The notes below the pieces were generated by a model that worked only from the letters and a program-made list of their open reading frames with translations, had not been told where the DNA came from and made no database searches. A program made the position numbers and the translations under genes. A stretch of DNA of 64,000 bases from contig NZ_PHSU01000031.1 of NCBI RefSeq assembly GCF_002814235.1, forward strand, positions 1 to 64,000. The letters run 5' to 3'. The DNA comes from Pseudomonas sp. QS1027. Lineage in GTDB: Bacteria > Pseudomonadota > Gammaproteobacteria > Pseudomonadales > Pseudomonadaceae. This document shows, piece after piece, positions 1-8,300 of this stretch. Every line of letters begins with the position of its first letter. Position 1 is the first letter of the stretch.

Positions 1-98
1 CATTCAAATCTGTCCCCTTTTCATGCAGAGGTTATCCGCAGCCAAAGCGACAAGCACGACAATGTTCAAAACTGCAAATCCATCAGCGCCGGCAAAAT

Positions 99-363
99 GC
101 CCAGGACACAACGCCGGTACACAGCCCGCAAAGCAACGGCATGGCCAAGAGCTTCGTGAAGACTATCAAGCGTGATTACGTGGCCCATATGCCGCGGCCA
201 ACCCGTGAGACCGCATTACGCAATCTCGCGATTGCCTTCGAGCACTACAACGAGCAGCAACCACGCAGCGCCCTCAAGTACCGATCTCCTAGAGAGTTCA
301 GACGCTTAAAAATGGCATCAAGTTAACGGGGGGCTGGTGCCCGGTTTTGTAGAGGCTAGTCCA
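99..363 (+). mobile_element. Remnant of an IS3-family (IS2-group) insertion sequence: transposase OrfB tail plus right terminal repeat
   Basis: From about 99 the + frame reads into SPQSNGMAKSFVKTIKRDYV and ends at the TAA at 324-326. This is the C-terminal part of the DDE integrase core of IS2-type OrfB, including the region of the last catalytic Glu, where K or E follows SNGMA. The last residues, HYNEQQPRSALKYRSPREF, are also typical. The 5' two-thirds of the gene and all of OrfA are missing, so it cannot move itself. After the stop, 327-363 (ending ..GGCTAGTCCA) resembles an IS2-group terminal inverted repeat read from the outside as TGGACTAGCC. The left boundary is uncertain; bases 1-98 show no recognisable gene, only a CTGTCCCCTTTT motif that is common in Pseudomonas intergenic DNA. 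Confidence 0.8.
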
Positions 364-498
364 GTGGGCTCCCCGTTTAAAAAGAGAGGCTTTACGCCCC
401 CCTTTATTGTAGAGACCCGCTTAAATCGCTTCTATCTTGAATGCCTTATGATCCTCTCCCTAGTAATACTGAATATGAACAGGAGTATCCTCTGCTTA

Positions 499-1023
499 TT
501 AAGGAGTAACCCCCATGAGCTGCAGAGCAAAATGTTGAGTAAAATCACCAAAATTAGGTGTAGTAAGGATTGGTGTCCCGTCCGTTAGAGGAAGGCGAAC
601 GCGTAGATAGCTTCTGCCTTGTACTATATTGCATATATAATAAATCCCGCTACTAGAGGGATCTACGTCCGAAAAAAGCCACTTTTGATCATCGCTTCCG
701 CTGTAAGTTCTAAGGAATACTTTTTCTTGGCTTGCTACATAAGTCATGTATAGGTGACTATCTGGGGAAGACCGAATGTGATAAAACTCGCTCCCCCCCT
801 CCTTCTGGGGATGAAGCGTCCACAATGAGCGAGGAGGAGGACTGCTATCATGAGTCATAAAAATCTGGTCACCGGTTGGAGCGTAAGTATACATATAAAA
901 CTGCGTATCCACCATGGAGACTATTTTTACTATTATCTCCGCTTTTATTTCCGCCCGGCTTGATATAGTTTTAAGTGTTTGATCTGTAGTTGCAGGTTTA
1001 GGGGTGTCGGTACTTTTGTTCAT
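499..1023 (-). CDS. Ricin-like (beta-trefoil) domain protein, function unknown
   Basis: A protein of 174 residues. I chose the ATG at 1023 because AAGGAG lies a normal distance upstream; an in-frame ATG at 1110 has no such site. After a polar Thr/Ser/Pro/Lys-rich N-terminus, three similar blocks follow. They carry the aromatic-plus-hydrophobic pattern of a beta-trefoil (RSLWTLHP, DQKWLFSDV, TQHFALQLM), like degenerate QxW repeats of ricin-B lectins. No signal peptide or catalytic domain is visible, so it may be a carbohydrate-binding or structural module. The gene and its surroundings are AT-richer than the rest of the window and lie between an IS remnant and an integrase remnant at tRNA-Cys, which points to horizontal acquisition. 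The fold call is inference from weak repeats. Confidence 0.6.
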   Translation of the reverse strand: MNKSTDTPKPATTDQTLKTISSRAEIKAEIIVKIVSMVDTQFYMYTYAPTGDQIFMTHDSSPPPRSLWTLHPQKEGGSEFYHIRSSPDSHLYMTYVASQEKVFLRTYSGSDDQKWLFSDVDPSSSGIYYICNIVQGRSYLRVRLPLTDGTPILTTPNFGDFTQHFALQLMGVTP

Positions 1024-1230
1024 GACAGTTCTCCTTGGCTTACTGATTCTTGCTGATTGAGGTAACAGCAATGAAGACAGCAATGGCGAAGAACTAAGGG
1101 GGCTTGCCAACGACTGGCTGACACATAATACCTACCCTCAAGTGTAGCCTCCTTGACGAAAGGCGCCAGAAAGCGCGAGCAAGGTTTTCGCTAATAGGTA
1201 ACAGGGCTAGGATGGAGCATTCAGAACGAA

Positions 1231-1650
1231 AGGAATGTAGCGCCCCATAGCCCGGTTGCTTGGGGGAAGACCGAGAAACGTCTACGGATTCGCCTGCATG
1301 ATGGCGAGTCTGCCTCCGAGCTCAGCCTATTCATCGATGCGCTTCTTGAAAGAAAGAATGCCGCCGGCATCAAGAACTCAGTCCTGATCACCAACCAATC
1401 CGGCCTGCGAATAAGCTACGCCATGCTGCTCAACAGGTGGGATGAGGCCCGTGAGAACGCGGCGGAAAAAGCAACAGCAGAAGGTGATACGGCCCTGGCG
1501 GCGACCATCCGCCAGTTTCAGTTCCGGGATATCCGTCCAAAAGCCGCCAGCGAAATCGACCATGCCAGCAGGTTGCTTGGACACTCGACCGAAGAGATGA
1601 CGAAAAAGGTCTACCGTAGGGTTGGCGAGATCGTCAATCCGACAAAATGA
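1231..1650 (+). pseudogene. 5'-truncated phage-type tyrosine recombinase (integrase), C-terminal part only
   Basis: An open frame without a plausible start runs to the TGA at 1648-1650. It contains KTEKRLRIRL, FRDIRPKAASEI and RLLGHSTEEMTKKVYRRVGE. These match the end of the catalytic domain of phage integrases: the conserved R region (FRDIRPKAAS, normally H/DLRHTAAS-like), the LGH box, and the nucleophilic Tyr in KKVYRR. The N-terminal and core-binding domains, and the first catalytic Arg, are absent. It ends about 100 bp from the 3' end of tRNA-Cys, which is the usual position of an integrase that used the tRNA as attachment site. It is best read as the scar of an integrated element. Confidence 0.8.
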
Positions 1651-1655
1651 CGTCG

Positions 1656-1689
1656 AGTTGCGGAACTCCTACCAATAGTTGCGGAACTC
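1656..1689 (+). repeat. Tandem direct repeat behind the integrase remnant
   Basis: The 13-mer AGTTGCGGAACTC occurs at 1656-1668 and again at 1677-1689, exactly 21 bp apart, just after the integrase stop. Such short iterons near an integrase 3' end can be arm-type binding sites or leftovers of the att region. This role is inference; only the repeat itself is seen. Confidence 0.55.
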
Positions 1690-1708
1690 TTTTCATTTTT
1701 CTGGCATT

Positions 1709-1744
1709 AAAAAAGCCCCATAAATCGTTGATTTACGGGGCTTT
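1709..1744 (-). terminator. Rho-independent terminator of tRNA-Cys
   Basis: Read on the minus strand just after the tRNA, AAAGCCCCGTAAATC pairs with GATTTATGGGGCTTT across a short loop. A run of T follows. The stem is nearly perfect and the position is right for ending the tRNA transcript. Confidence 0.85.
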
Positions 1745-1750
1745 GAATAG

Positions 1751-1824
1751 TGGAGGCCGAGGTCGGAATCGAACCGGCGTAGATGGATTTGCAATCCACT
1801 GCATAACCATTTTGCTACTCGGCC
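1751..1824 (-). tRNA. tRNA-Cys (anticodon GCA)
   Basis: The minus strand folds as a 74-nt tRNA. The acceptor stem GGCCGAG pairs with CTCGGCC, followed by T and an encoded CCA (revcomp of 1751-1753). The anticodon arm TGGATTGCAAATCCA places GCA in the loop, and the T arm carries GGTTCGATTCC. The anticodon gives cysteine. The encoded CCA and D-loop GGTTA are as expected for bacteria. The adjacent integrase remnant suggests this tRNA served as an integration site and was kept intact. Confidence 0.95.
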
Positions 1825-1917
1825 TCAGGTCGAATCGAGCGCCCTTGCAAGACTGGCTTGCCGCAACTCCTTGATTCTTCAGCGTTCGATACGTTGCCGT
1901 CCGTGCTGATGGCGCGC

Positions 1918-1946
1918 ATTATGTCCTAGTTGAATGACACTGGCAA
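1918..1946 (-). promoter_or_regulatory. Sigma-70 promoter of tRNA-Cys
   Basis: On the minus strand TTGCCA (1946-1941) and CATAAT (1923-1918) are separated by exactly 17 bp. They are followed by a GC-rich discriminator (GCGCGCC), the arrangement typical of stable-RNA promoters under stringent control. The leader to the tRNA would be about 85 nt. Confidence 0.75.
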
Positions 1947-1972
1947 CCCCCTGAATTCTAATAATTTTTAGG

Positions 1973-3427
1973 TCAGCCTCGGTATTTCTGCGCGGCGCTC
2001 AATTGCACCAGACGCGCCGCCAGTGCCTTCGCTTGGCTGGCCACATCCGTCACCGCCGTGCTCTCCCACCACATGCCCCGTAACGGCGGGCCCATGGCGA
2101 ACAAGCGGGTGGAGATATCGCCCTCGGCATCCACCACCGCGCCACCGACATCCGCCGCAATCCCCAACGCCAGCGGCCCTGGCCGAATCAGTCGCCGCGC
2201 CAGCAATTGCTGGGGCAATGGGCGGTCTACCCGGCGCCAGTCATATTCAATGCCGGTGGAGTTGATCAAGGCTGCGCCCGTAACCGTACGTGTCTGCGCC
2301 TCTCCCCGTGGCCGGATGGAAATACTCACCTGCCCCTCCCGTGGCTCATCCAGCCCCTTGAGCGACGCCGCCTCGATGGTCAACCGCCCTTCCTTATAAA
2401 GACGCTCCACCAACTCGGCACTCAAGGGTGGCGAACGGTGATGATGGCTCTCCCACCACGGCCGCACATGCCGCACGAACTGCCGACGCTGAACATCGCT
2501 GGCCTGGCTCCAGAGCCGACCGATATGCGCCCGCACCGTGTCCAGCGGCGCCTGCCAGTCAATCCCGGTCTCCAACGCGAAGGTGCATTGGCGACGGACC
2601 TCACGCAGCAACTGCAGTGGGCTGCGAATACTGTGATCGGCCGCCAGGAAATCCACCCAGCTCGGCGGCTGACGTCGCACATGGGGCAACAGCCCATGCC
2701 GGGAAATAACCCGGATCGGCCCACGATGCCCAGCCTGCTCCAGGGAAACCACGGCATCGACCATGGTCAGGCCGGAACCGATGATCAGCACCGTCCCTTG
2801 TGGATCGAGTCGTGACATGGTCGCCACATCCCAAGGGTCCACCGCCGCCGCATTCAAACCGCTGGATTGCTTCTGCCGCGTACGCGCCGCCGGGAACATG
2901 CCGGTTGCCAACACCGCGCTGGCACCTTGCAGTTGCCGGCCATCGGCCAGCGTCAGCACCACTGCGCTACTGCCGGTTTGCAGATCGACCACTTCGCCCC
3001 GCACATGCTCGGCTGTCGATCCCCAGGTCGCACCCCGCTCCCGGGCTTCGGCCAGGCGCTGCTGGACGTAAAGACCAAAGATCCCCCGGGGCATGAACAG
3101 CTCGCTGACCGGCACATGCTGCTGATCCGACTCAGGCCAACCACCGTCCGCTATATAAGCCTGCAACCATTGCGTCAGGTCATCGGCATTGTCCGGGTCG
3201 ACGCTCATCCTTGCCGCATTGCCGTTCAACGTATGCCCCAGCTCCGTGGCGCTGTAGGCCTCACCCCGTCCCAATTCGGCACGCGGCTCGACGATCAGGA
3301 TCCGTCGCCGGCCTTCCAGGCGCAGCAACTGCACCGCCAGCATCGCGCCACTCAGGCCCCCGCCGATGATCAACACATCGGCAGCCGGGATGGCGTCTGT
3401 CGCCTGTCCGCTCAGGGTTTCACTCAT
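1973..3427 (-). CDS. FAD/NAD(P)-binding oxidoreductase (NAD_binding_9 type), last gene of the organosulfur-type operon
   Basis: A protein of 484 residues. An FAD-binding Rossmann motif (VLIIGGGLSGAMLA, about residues 18-31) is followed by the ADP-ribose acidic end (IVEPRAELGRGEAYS) and a second nucleotide-binding motif (VLIIGSGLTMVDA, about 213). This is the layout of the FAD-NAD(P)-binding family related to lysine/ornithine N-monooxygenases and YdhS. It has no signal peptide. It starts 14 bp after the LivF-type ATPase gene and is the most distal gene of the operon. Given the two upstream flavin-dependent oxygenases, a redox role in breaking down the imported compound is plausible. Its own substrate is unknown. 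Confidence 0.75.
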   Translation of the reverse strand: MSETLSGQATDAIPAADVLIIGGGLSGAMLAVQLLRLEGRRRILIVEPRAELGRGEAYSATELGHTLNGNAARMSVDPDNADDLTQWLQAYIADGGWPESDQQHVPVSELFMPRGIFGLYVQQRLAEARERGATWGSTAEHVRGEVVDLQTGSSAVVLTLADGRQLQGASAVLATGMFPAARTRQKQSSGLNAAAVDPWDVATMSRLDPQGTVLIIGSGLTMVDAVVSLEQAGHRGPIRVISRHGLLPHVRRQPPSWVDFLAADHSIRSPLQLLREVRRQCTFALETGIDWQAPLDTVRAHIGRLWSQASDVQRRQFVRHVRPWWESHHHRSPPLSAELVERLYKEGRLTIEAASLKGLDEPREGQVSISIRPRGEAQTRTVTGAALINSTGIEYDWRRVDRPLPQQLLARRLIRPGPLALGIAADVGGAVVDAEGDISTRLFAMGPPLRGMWWESTAVTDVASQAKALAARLVQLSAAQKYRG

Positions 3428-3441
3428 TCTTCACTCTCTTG

Positions 3442-4209
3442 TCAGTGCTTGCCCAGGTAGAAGTCGTGCAGGTCGCCCCTGGCCAGCAATTCATCCGCCG
3501 TACCGCTGAGCACTACCCGACCGGTGTCCAGCACATGGGCCTGGGTCGCGTATTTGAGCGCTACATTAATGTTTTGCTCGGCAATCAGAAAGCTGACCTG
3601 CTGCTCACGATTGAGCTGAGCCACGATCTCGTAGATTTCCTGAACGATAATAGGCGCCAGTCCCATGGATGGCTCGTCGAGCAAGACTAAAGTGGGTCGC
3701 GTCATCAAGGCCCGACCAATGGCGACCATCTGTTGCTCGCCCCCGGAAGTCAGCCCGGCCTGGGTCTTGCGCTTGGTTTTCAGGCGCGGGAACCAGGCAT
3801 AGATCCGCTCCAGGTCTTCCAGCATCTGCCGTCGACTCAGCCCGCGGACAAACCCGCCACTGCGCAGGTTGTCCTCCACCGTCAGTTGCCCAAATACATG
3901 CCGCCCCTCCAGCACATGCACCAGGCCGTCACGCACGCGCTGGCTAGGGTCGACCGCCAGGCTGTCACGCCCCTGGAAGTGGATGCTGCCGCGCGTGACC
4001 TGCGCCCGCTCAGCCCGCACCAGCCCGGAGATCGCCTTGAGGGTGGTGCTTTTGCCCGCACCGTTGGCCCCGAGCAAGGCGACGATGCCGCCTTTGGGCA
4101 CATTCAGGGAAACCCCGGACACTGCCAGGATCGTCCGGTCATAGATCACCTCGATGTCCGAAACCTGCAACAGCGGCGCACCACTTGCTTCAAGCGCGGG
4201 CTGGCCCAT
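3442..4209 (-). CDS. Branched-chain-type (HAAT) ABC transporter ATP-binding protein, LivF-like
   Basis: 255 residues with Walker A GANGAGKST (about 47-55), a variant signature TSGGEQQMVAIGRAL, Walker B LVLLDEPSMGLAP and the switch His region (LIAEQN). The AEQN ending and short length are typical of LivF rather than LivG. It energises uptake together with the LivG-like ATPase (7524-8300), the two permeases and the binding protein. It sits 3 bp downstream of the binding-protein gene, so it is co-transcribed. The first residues (QPALEASGAPL) are a small extension over LivF. Confidence 0.9.
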   Translation of the reverse strand: MGQPALEASGAPLLQVSDIEVIYDRTILAVSGVSLNVPKGGIVALLGANGAGKSTTLKAISGLVRAERAQVTRGSIHFQGRDSLAVDPSQRVRDGLVHVLEGRHVFGQLTVEDNLRSGGFVRGLSRRQMLEDLERIYAWFPRLKTKRKTQAGLTSGGEQQMVAIGRALMTRPTLVLLDEPSMGLAPIIVQEIYEIVAQLNREQQVSFLIAEQNINVALKYATQAHVLDTGRVVLSGTADELLARGDLHDFYLGKH

Positions 4210-4212
4210 GGT

Positions 4213-5553
4213 TTATTCGCCCGCCGCGCAGGTGCGCGGGGTCAGGTGTTTTTCTGCCGCGAAGGCTGCCGATTTCTCGTCGATCAAAGGCCGCAACAAC
4301 GCCCGATCCGCCGCGATCCAGTCGCTGACCAGGCTCCAGTGGCTGCCGTCCCATTGCTGGACCCGCGCCGAACCGCCGCCTTCATGGTCGCTGCAGGACA
4401 GTTTCAGGTTCTGCATCAGGCCGTAGAAGCCCATGGCCTTGAGTCGCGCATCGTCGATATCCAGGTGTTCCAGGCCCCAGCGGCCTTCTTCGCCATGCAG
4501 CGGCCGCTTGCCGAACTTGGCCTGCCCGGTGCGAATGGCTTCCACCGCAATCGCCGCGTTCACCAACCCGGAGTTGTAGTAGACGCTGCCGAAGTTGCTC
4601 TTGTCCTTGAGGTCACTCTTGCCCTTGTCGAGGATGTATTGCTTGATCCGCTTGTGGATCTCGAAGTCCGCGCCCGCCGGGTAAGGCGTCAACGCCAGGT
4701 AACCCTTGGCCGCCGCACCTGCCGGCAACACATCTTCGCTGGAGCTGGCCCAGATATCACCGACGATATGGTCCACCGGGAAGCCAAAGCGCGCAGCGGT
4801 CTTCACGGCCACCGGCGTCGATACACCCCAGGTCCGCAGGAACACCCAGTCCGGATTGAGCTGGCGAATCTGCCGCCATTGCGCCGACTGTTCGTTGCCC
4901 GGATCGGCAACCGGAATCTGGATATTCTCGAAACCGTATTTTTCCGCCAGCAGTTTCAGCGGCCCGAGGGTTTCGCGGCCATAGGCCGAGTCGTGGTAGA
5001 CGGTGGCGATCTTCTTGCCCTTGAGCTTGTCGAAACCGCCTTCGCGCTGGGCGATGTAGTTCACCAGGGTCGAGGCTTCGCTGTAGAAGGTCAGCATCAC
5101 CGGGAAGTTATAGGGAAAGACCTTGCCGTCGGTGGCCTCGGTGCGGCCGTAACCGAGGGTGATCAGCGGGATCTTGTCGACTTCCGCGCGCTCGCTCAAG
5201 GCGTAGGCCGCGGGTGCGCCGTTAGGCTGATAGACCGCCACCGGCGCACCATCCAATCCATTTTTGAAGCGCTCGTAGCACTCGATGCCCTTCTCCGCCG
5301 TCCATTCGGTTTCACACTCCTGCCAGACCAGCTTGACGCCGTTGATCCCGCCTTCCACCTCGTTGATGTAGTTGAGGTAGTCGATCATCCCGGCCCAGAC
5401 CTGCACGCCGCTGGAGGCATAGGCGCCAACCCGGTAGGTGGCCAGGGGAAAGAATTGCTGGTCGGGCGAGGCCTGGGCCATCGGCGCCGCAGTGCCGAGA
5501 ACCGTCAGGGCCAGGGCCGCAGCCGTCAGTGAACGTTTAAAAAGTGCACGCAT
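4213..5553 (-). CDS. Periplasmic substrate-binding protein of the HAAT-type importer
   Basis: 446 residues with a clear Sec signal peptide (MRALFKRSLTAAALALTV, cleavage probably after AQA near residue 28). The mature part has the type I periplasmic-binding-protein layout of the LivK/amide family (GGINGVKLVW, RTEATDGKVFPYNFPV, KGKKIATVYHDSAYGRE). It is longer than LivK (about 370), like members that bind larger or aromatic ligands. Two late cysteines (LSCSDHEGGG and PRTCAAGE) could form a disulfide. The ligand cannot be read from sequence; the flavin oxygenases in the same operon argue for an organosulfur or similar compound rather than leucine. Confidence 0.88.
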   Translation of the reverse strand: MRALFKRSLTAAALALTVLGTAAPMAQASPDQQFFPLATYRVGAYASSGVQVWAGMIDYLNYINEVEGGINGVKLVWQECETEWTAEKGIECYERFKNGLDGAPVAVYQPNGAPAAYALSERAEVDKIPLITLGYGRTEATDGKVFPYNFPVMLTFYSEASTLVNYIAQREGGFDKLKGKKIATVYHDSAYGRETLGPLKLLAEKYGFENIQIPVADPGNEQSAQWRQIRQLNPDWVFLRTWGVSTPVAVKTAARFGFPVDHIVGDIWASSSEDVLPAGAAAKGYLALTPYPAGADFEIHKRIKQYILDKGKSDLKDKSNFGSVYYNSGLVNAAIAVEAIRTGQAKFGKRPLHGEEGRWGLEHLDIDDARLKAMGFYGLMQNLKLSCSDHEGGGSARVQQWDGSHWSLVSDWIAADRALLRPLIDEKSAAFAAEKHLTPRTCAAGE

Positions 5554-5589
5554 GGTGGAATCGTTCTCCAGGGATGGGAAGTCGGGAAG

Positions 5590-6639
5590 TCAGAAGCGCA
5601 ACGGCCAGTGCAGGAGCCGTTCGCGGGTGTTGCTCAGCAGGCGGATCAGCCCGTCCGGCTCCTTGATCAGGAACAGGATGATCAGCACGCCAAAGATGAT
5701 TTTTTGCAGGTTCTGCAACTGCCCGGCATCCACCGCACCGCCGAGCAAGGCCTGGCCGAGGTGGCTGAGGAGGATCGGCAGCAGGCAGATAAAGGCCGCG
5801 CCGACAAAGTTGCCGGCGATGCTGCCCATGCCGCCGATAATGATGATGAAGAGGATCTGGAACGACCGATTGATATCGAAACTGCCGGCGCTCGCGGTGC
5901 CCAGGTAGGCGAACGCCCACAGCGCACCGGCAATGCCCAGGTAGAACGAACTAACGGCAAAGGCCAGGCGCTTGTAGCGCGCCACCGGAATGCCGATCAC
6001 CGCCGCGGCCGTATCCATATCGCGGATCGCCATCCAGTTGCGCCCGGTCTGGCTGTTCACCAGATTGCGCGCCACCCAGGTCAGCAGCAGTACCGTGACC
6101 AGGGTCAGCAGGTAGCGGCCTACCGGGGTATTCAGGTCATGTCCGAGCAACGACAGGCTCGGCGCGGAAATGGTCCCGGACGAGCCGTAGTTGTAGAACC
6201 AGGGAAACTTGACGAACAACCACTCGAGGAAAAACTGCGCGGCCAGGGTGGTGACCATCAGGTAGAAACCCTTGATCCGCGAACTGGGCAGGCCGAACAG
6301 CAAGCCCACCAGGCCGCTGATAATGCCGCCGCCCAGCAGCGCCACGGGCAGGCCCAGTTCCGGCAGGCGCAACAGAAAGCCATAGGTGGCAAAGGCCCCC
6401 ACCGCCATGAAACCCGCCGCGCCGACCGAGGTCTGCCCGGTGTAGCCGGTCAGCAGGTTGAGCCCCAGTCCTGCCAGGGACAGCACCAGGAACGGGATCA
6501 GGATCGCACTCAGCCAATAGTCGTTGCCCACCAGCGGCACGACGCCGAACGCCAGCACCAGCAGGCCGAGCAATGACCATGGCAGGCGCCGCTCAATCAG
6601 CACCCAGGGTGCGGTTTCACTCATTACGGGAACGGACAT
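5590..6639 (-). CDS. HAAT-type ABC transporter permease, LivM-like
   Basis: 349 residues, strongly hydrophobic, with about ten predicted membrane segments. The family core is present: GLNLLTGYTGQTSVGAAGF near residue 60-80, the EAA-like RDMDTAAAVIGI region and the GGMGSIAGNFVGA ending. A longer ATG start at 6639 was kept; MSETAPWV five codons later is an alternative. It lies 3 bp after the LivH-like gene and pairs with it as the transmembrane channel. Confidence 0.9.
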   Translation of the reverse strand: MSVPVMSETAPWVLIERRLPWSLLGLLVLAFGVVPLVGNDYWLSAILIPFLVLSLAGLGLNLLTGYTGQTSVGAAGFMAVGAFATYGFLLRLPELGLPVALLGGGIISGLVGLLFGLPSSRIKGFYLMVTTLAAQFFLEWLFVKFPWFYNYGSSGTISAPSLSLLGHDLNTPVGRYLLTLVTVLLLTWVARNLVNSQTGRNWMAIRDMDTAAAVIGIPVARYKRLAFAVSSFYLGIAGALWAFAYLGTASAGSFDINRSFQILFIIIIGGMGSIAGNFVGAAFICLLPILLSHLGQALLGGAVDAGQLQNLQKIIFGVLIILFLIKEPDGLIRLLSNTRERLLHWPLRF

Positions 6640-6642
6640 GCT

Positions 6643-7524
6643 TCACACTCGCTCGATGGCCCGCTCGCCGAACAGGCCGGCCGGGCGGATATACAGGAAG
6701 GCCAACGCCAGGACATAGGCGAACCAGGGCGTGATGCCGCCGCCGATCAGCGGCCCGATATAGACTTCGGCGAGGTTCTCGGAGGCGCCGACGATCAACC
6801 CGCCGACAATCGCCCCGCCGATCGAGGTGAAGCCGCCGACGATCAACACCGGCAAGGCCTTGAGCACCACCAGCGACAGGGAAAACTGCACCCCCTGGCG
6901 TGCGCCCCAGAGCAGGCCCGCCACCAGGCCGACACAGCCGGCCACCGCCCAGACGATCTGCCAGATGCGATTGAGGTTGATGCCGATGGACAGCGCCGCC
7001 GTGGTGTCGTCGGCCACCGCCCGCAGCGATACGCCGATCCGGGTCTTGTTGAACAGCAGCGCCAGGACCACCACCAGGACCACCGCGGCAGCGGCGGCAA
7101 TCAGGTCGAACTGGCTGAGCATCACCCCGTGGACAAACAGCGGCACGTCGTCGATGCCCAGGTCCAGCGCGCGGACCTGGGAGCCCATCAGCCCTTGGGC
7201 CAGGCCTTCGATAATGAACGACAGGCCCAGGGTCGCCATGAACAGGGTGATCTGCGAACGGTTGACCAAAGGCCGCAATACCAGGCGCTCGATCAGCAGC
7301 GCGCCGATCACCATCACTCCGACCGTCAGCAGCAACGCCAGGGCGAACGGCACGCCTTGGTCGTGAAGACTGACAAAGGTCAGCGCGGCAAACAACAGCA
7401 TCGAGCCCTGGGCAAAATTGAACACGCCACTGGCCTTGTAGATCAGCACGAAACCGATGGCGACCAGCGAATAAAGGGTACCGGCGAGTAACCCGCCGAT
7501 CAGGGTTTCAAGGAAAAACGTCAT
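6643..7524 (-). CDS. HAAT-type ABC transporter permease, LivH-like
   Basis: 293 residues with eight or so hydrophobic segments. The LivH start pattern (LIGGLLAGTLYSLVAIGFVLIY, near 9-30) and the conserved FNFAQGSMLL, RAVADDTTAALSIGIN (EAA loop) and GGFTSIGGAIVGGL motifs are visible. Its ATG overlaps the stop of the LivG-like gene by 1 bp, which shows tight coupling. It forms the inner-membrane channel with the LivM-like protein. Confidence 0.9.
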   Translation of the reverse strand: MTFFLETLIGGLLAGTLYSLVAIGFVLIYKASGVFNFAQGSMLLFAALTFVSLHDQGVPFALALLLTVGVMVIGALLIERLVLRPLVNRSQITLFMATLGLSFIIEGLAQGLMGSQVRALDLGIDDVPLFVHGVMLSQFDLIAAAAAVVLVVVLALLFNKTRIGVSLRAVADDTTAALSIGINLNRIWQIVWAVAGCVGLVAGLLWGARQGVQFSLSLVVLKALPVLIVGGFTSIGGAIVGGLIVGASENLAEVYIGPLIGGGITPWFAYVLALAFLYIRPAGLFGERAIERV

Positions 7525-8300
7525 CAGTGCACCGCTCCCAGGTAGGCCGCGATCACCTCGGGATTGCCTTGCACTTCGGCCGGCGTACCGTCGCCGACCT
7601 TGCGCCCGTAGTCGAGCACTACCACATGATCGGACAAGCCCATCACCACCCCCATGTCATGTTCGATCAGCACCACGGTGGTACCGAGGTCGCGATTGAC
7701 GTCGGCGATAAACCGCGCCATTTCCTGCTTTTCTTCGGCGTTCATGCCGGCCATGGGCTCGTCCAGCAGCAACAGCGTGGGGCCGGCGATCAATGCCCTG
7801 CCCAACTCCACGCGTTTTTGCCGGCCATAGGACAAGGTGCCCACCGGCACATCGCGCACGGCCTGCAGTTCAAGCAACTGGAGAATGTGTTGGGCCTTGA
7901 GGCGAAAGGCCTCGGCTTCCCGCCGCGCCCGGGGCAGGCCCAGGGCCTGCTCGAGAAAGTGGCTGCGCATATGCCGCGACAGCCCGGTCAGGAGGTTGTC
8001 GATCACACTCATCTTCTTGAACAGCGCATTGTTCTGGAAGGTCCGGCCAATACCGCGACGGGCCGCGTCCAGGGGATCGATGCGACGAAAGCGCTGCTGC
8101 TCGAAGACGATCTCGCCGCTGTCGAAGCGGTAGACCCCATTCAACAGGTTGAGCAACGAACTCTTGCCCGCGCCGTTGGGCCCGATCAGGGCGCAGATCT
8201 CACCGCGCCGCACTTCGAATGACAGTTCGTTGATAGCCTTCACGCCCTTGAACGACAGCGACACGTCACGCACTTGCAAAATCGGTTCGAGCGTACTCAT
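7524..8300 (-). CDS. HAAT-type ABC transporter ATP-binding protein, LivG-like
   Basis: 258 residues from the ATG at 8300, which overlaps the previous gene's TGA (ATGA). An upstream in-frame ATG at 8489 would run through the preceding gene and was rejected. Walker A is GPNGAGKSSLLN (about residue 39), the signature region is LSYGRQKRVELGRAL, Walker B is LLLLDEPMAGMN, and the LivG-type ending has EHDMGVVMGLSDHVVVLDYG. The signature has YGRQ in place of the usual GGQQ, as is common in this branch. Confidence 0.9.
   Translation of the reverse strand: MSTLEPILQVRDVSLSFKGVKAINELSFEVRRGEICALIGPNGAGKSSLLNLLNGVYRFDSGEIVFEQQRFRRIDPLDAARRGIGRTFQNNALFKKMSVIDNLLTGLSRHMRSHFLEQALGLPRARREAEAFRLKAQHILQLLELQAVRDVPVGTLSYGRQKRVELGRALIAGPTLLLLDEPMAGMNAEEKQEMARFIADVNRDLGTTVVLIEHDMGVVMGLSDHVVVLDYGRKVGDGTPAEVQGNPEVIAAYLGAVH

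Noticed and set aside
337..588. Small + frame after the IS remnant
   Set aside because: It overlaps the minus-strand ricin-like gene, has no ribosome site, and starts inside the IS terminal repeat.
3733..5532. Long open frame on the + strand opposite livF and the binding-protein gene
   Set aside because: The opposite strand codes for well-recognised proteins; high-GC codon bias commonly leaves long open shadows, and the product has no recognisable motif.
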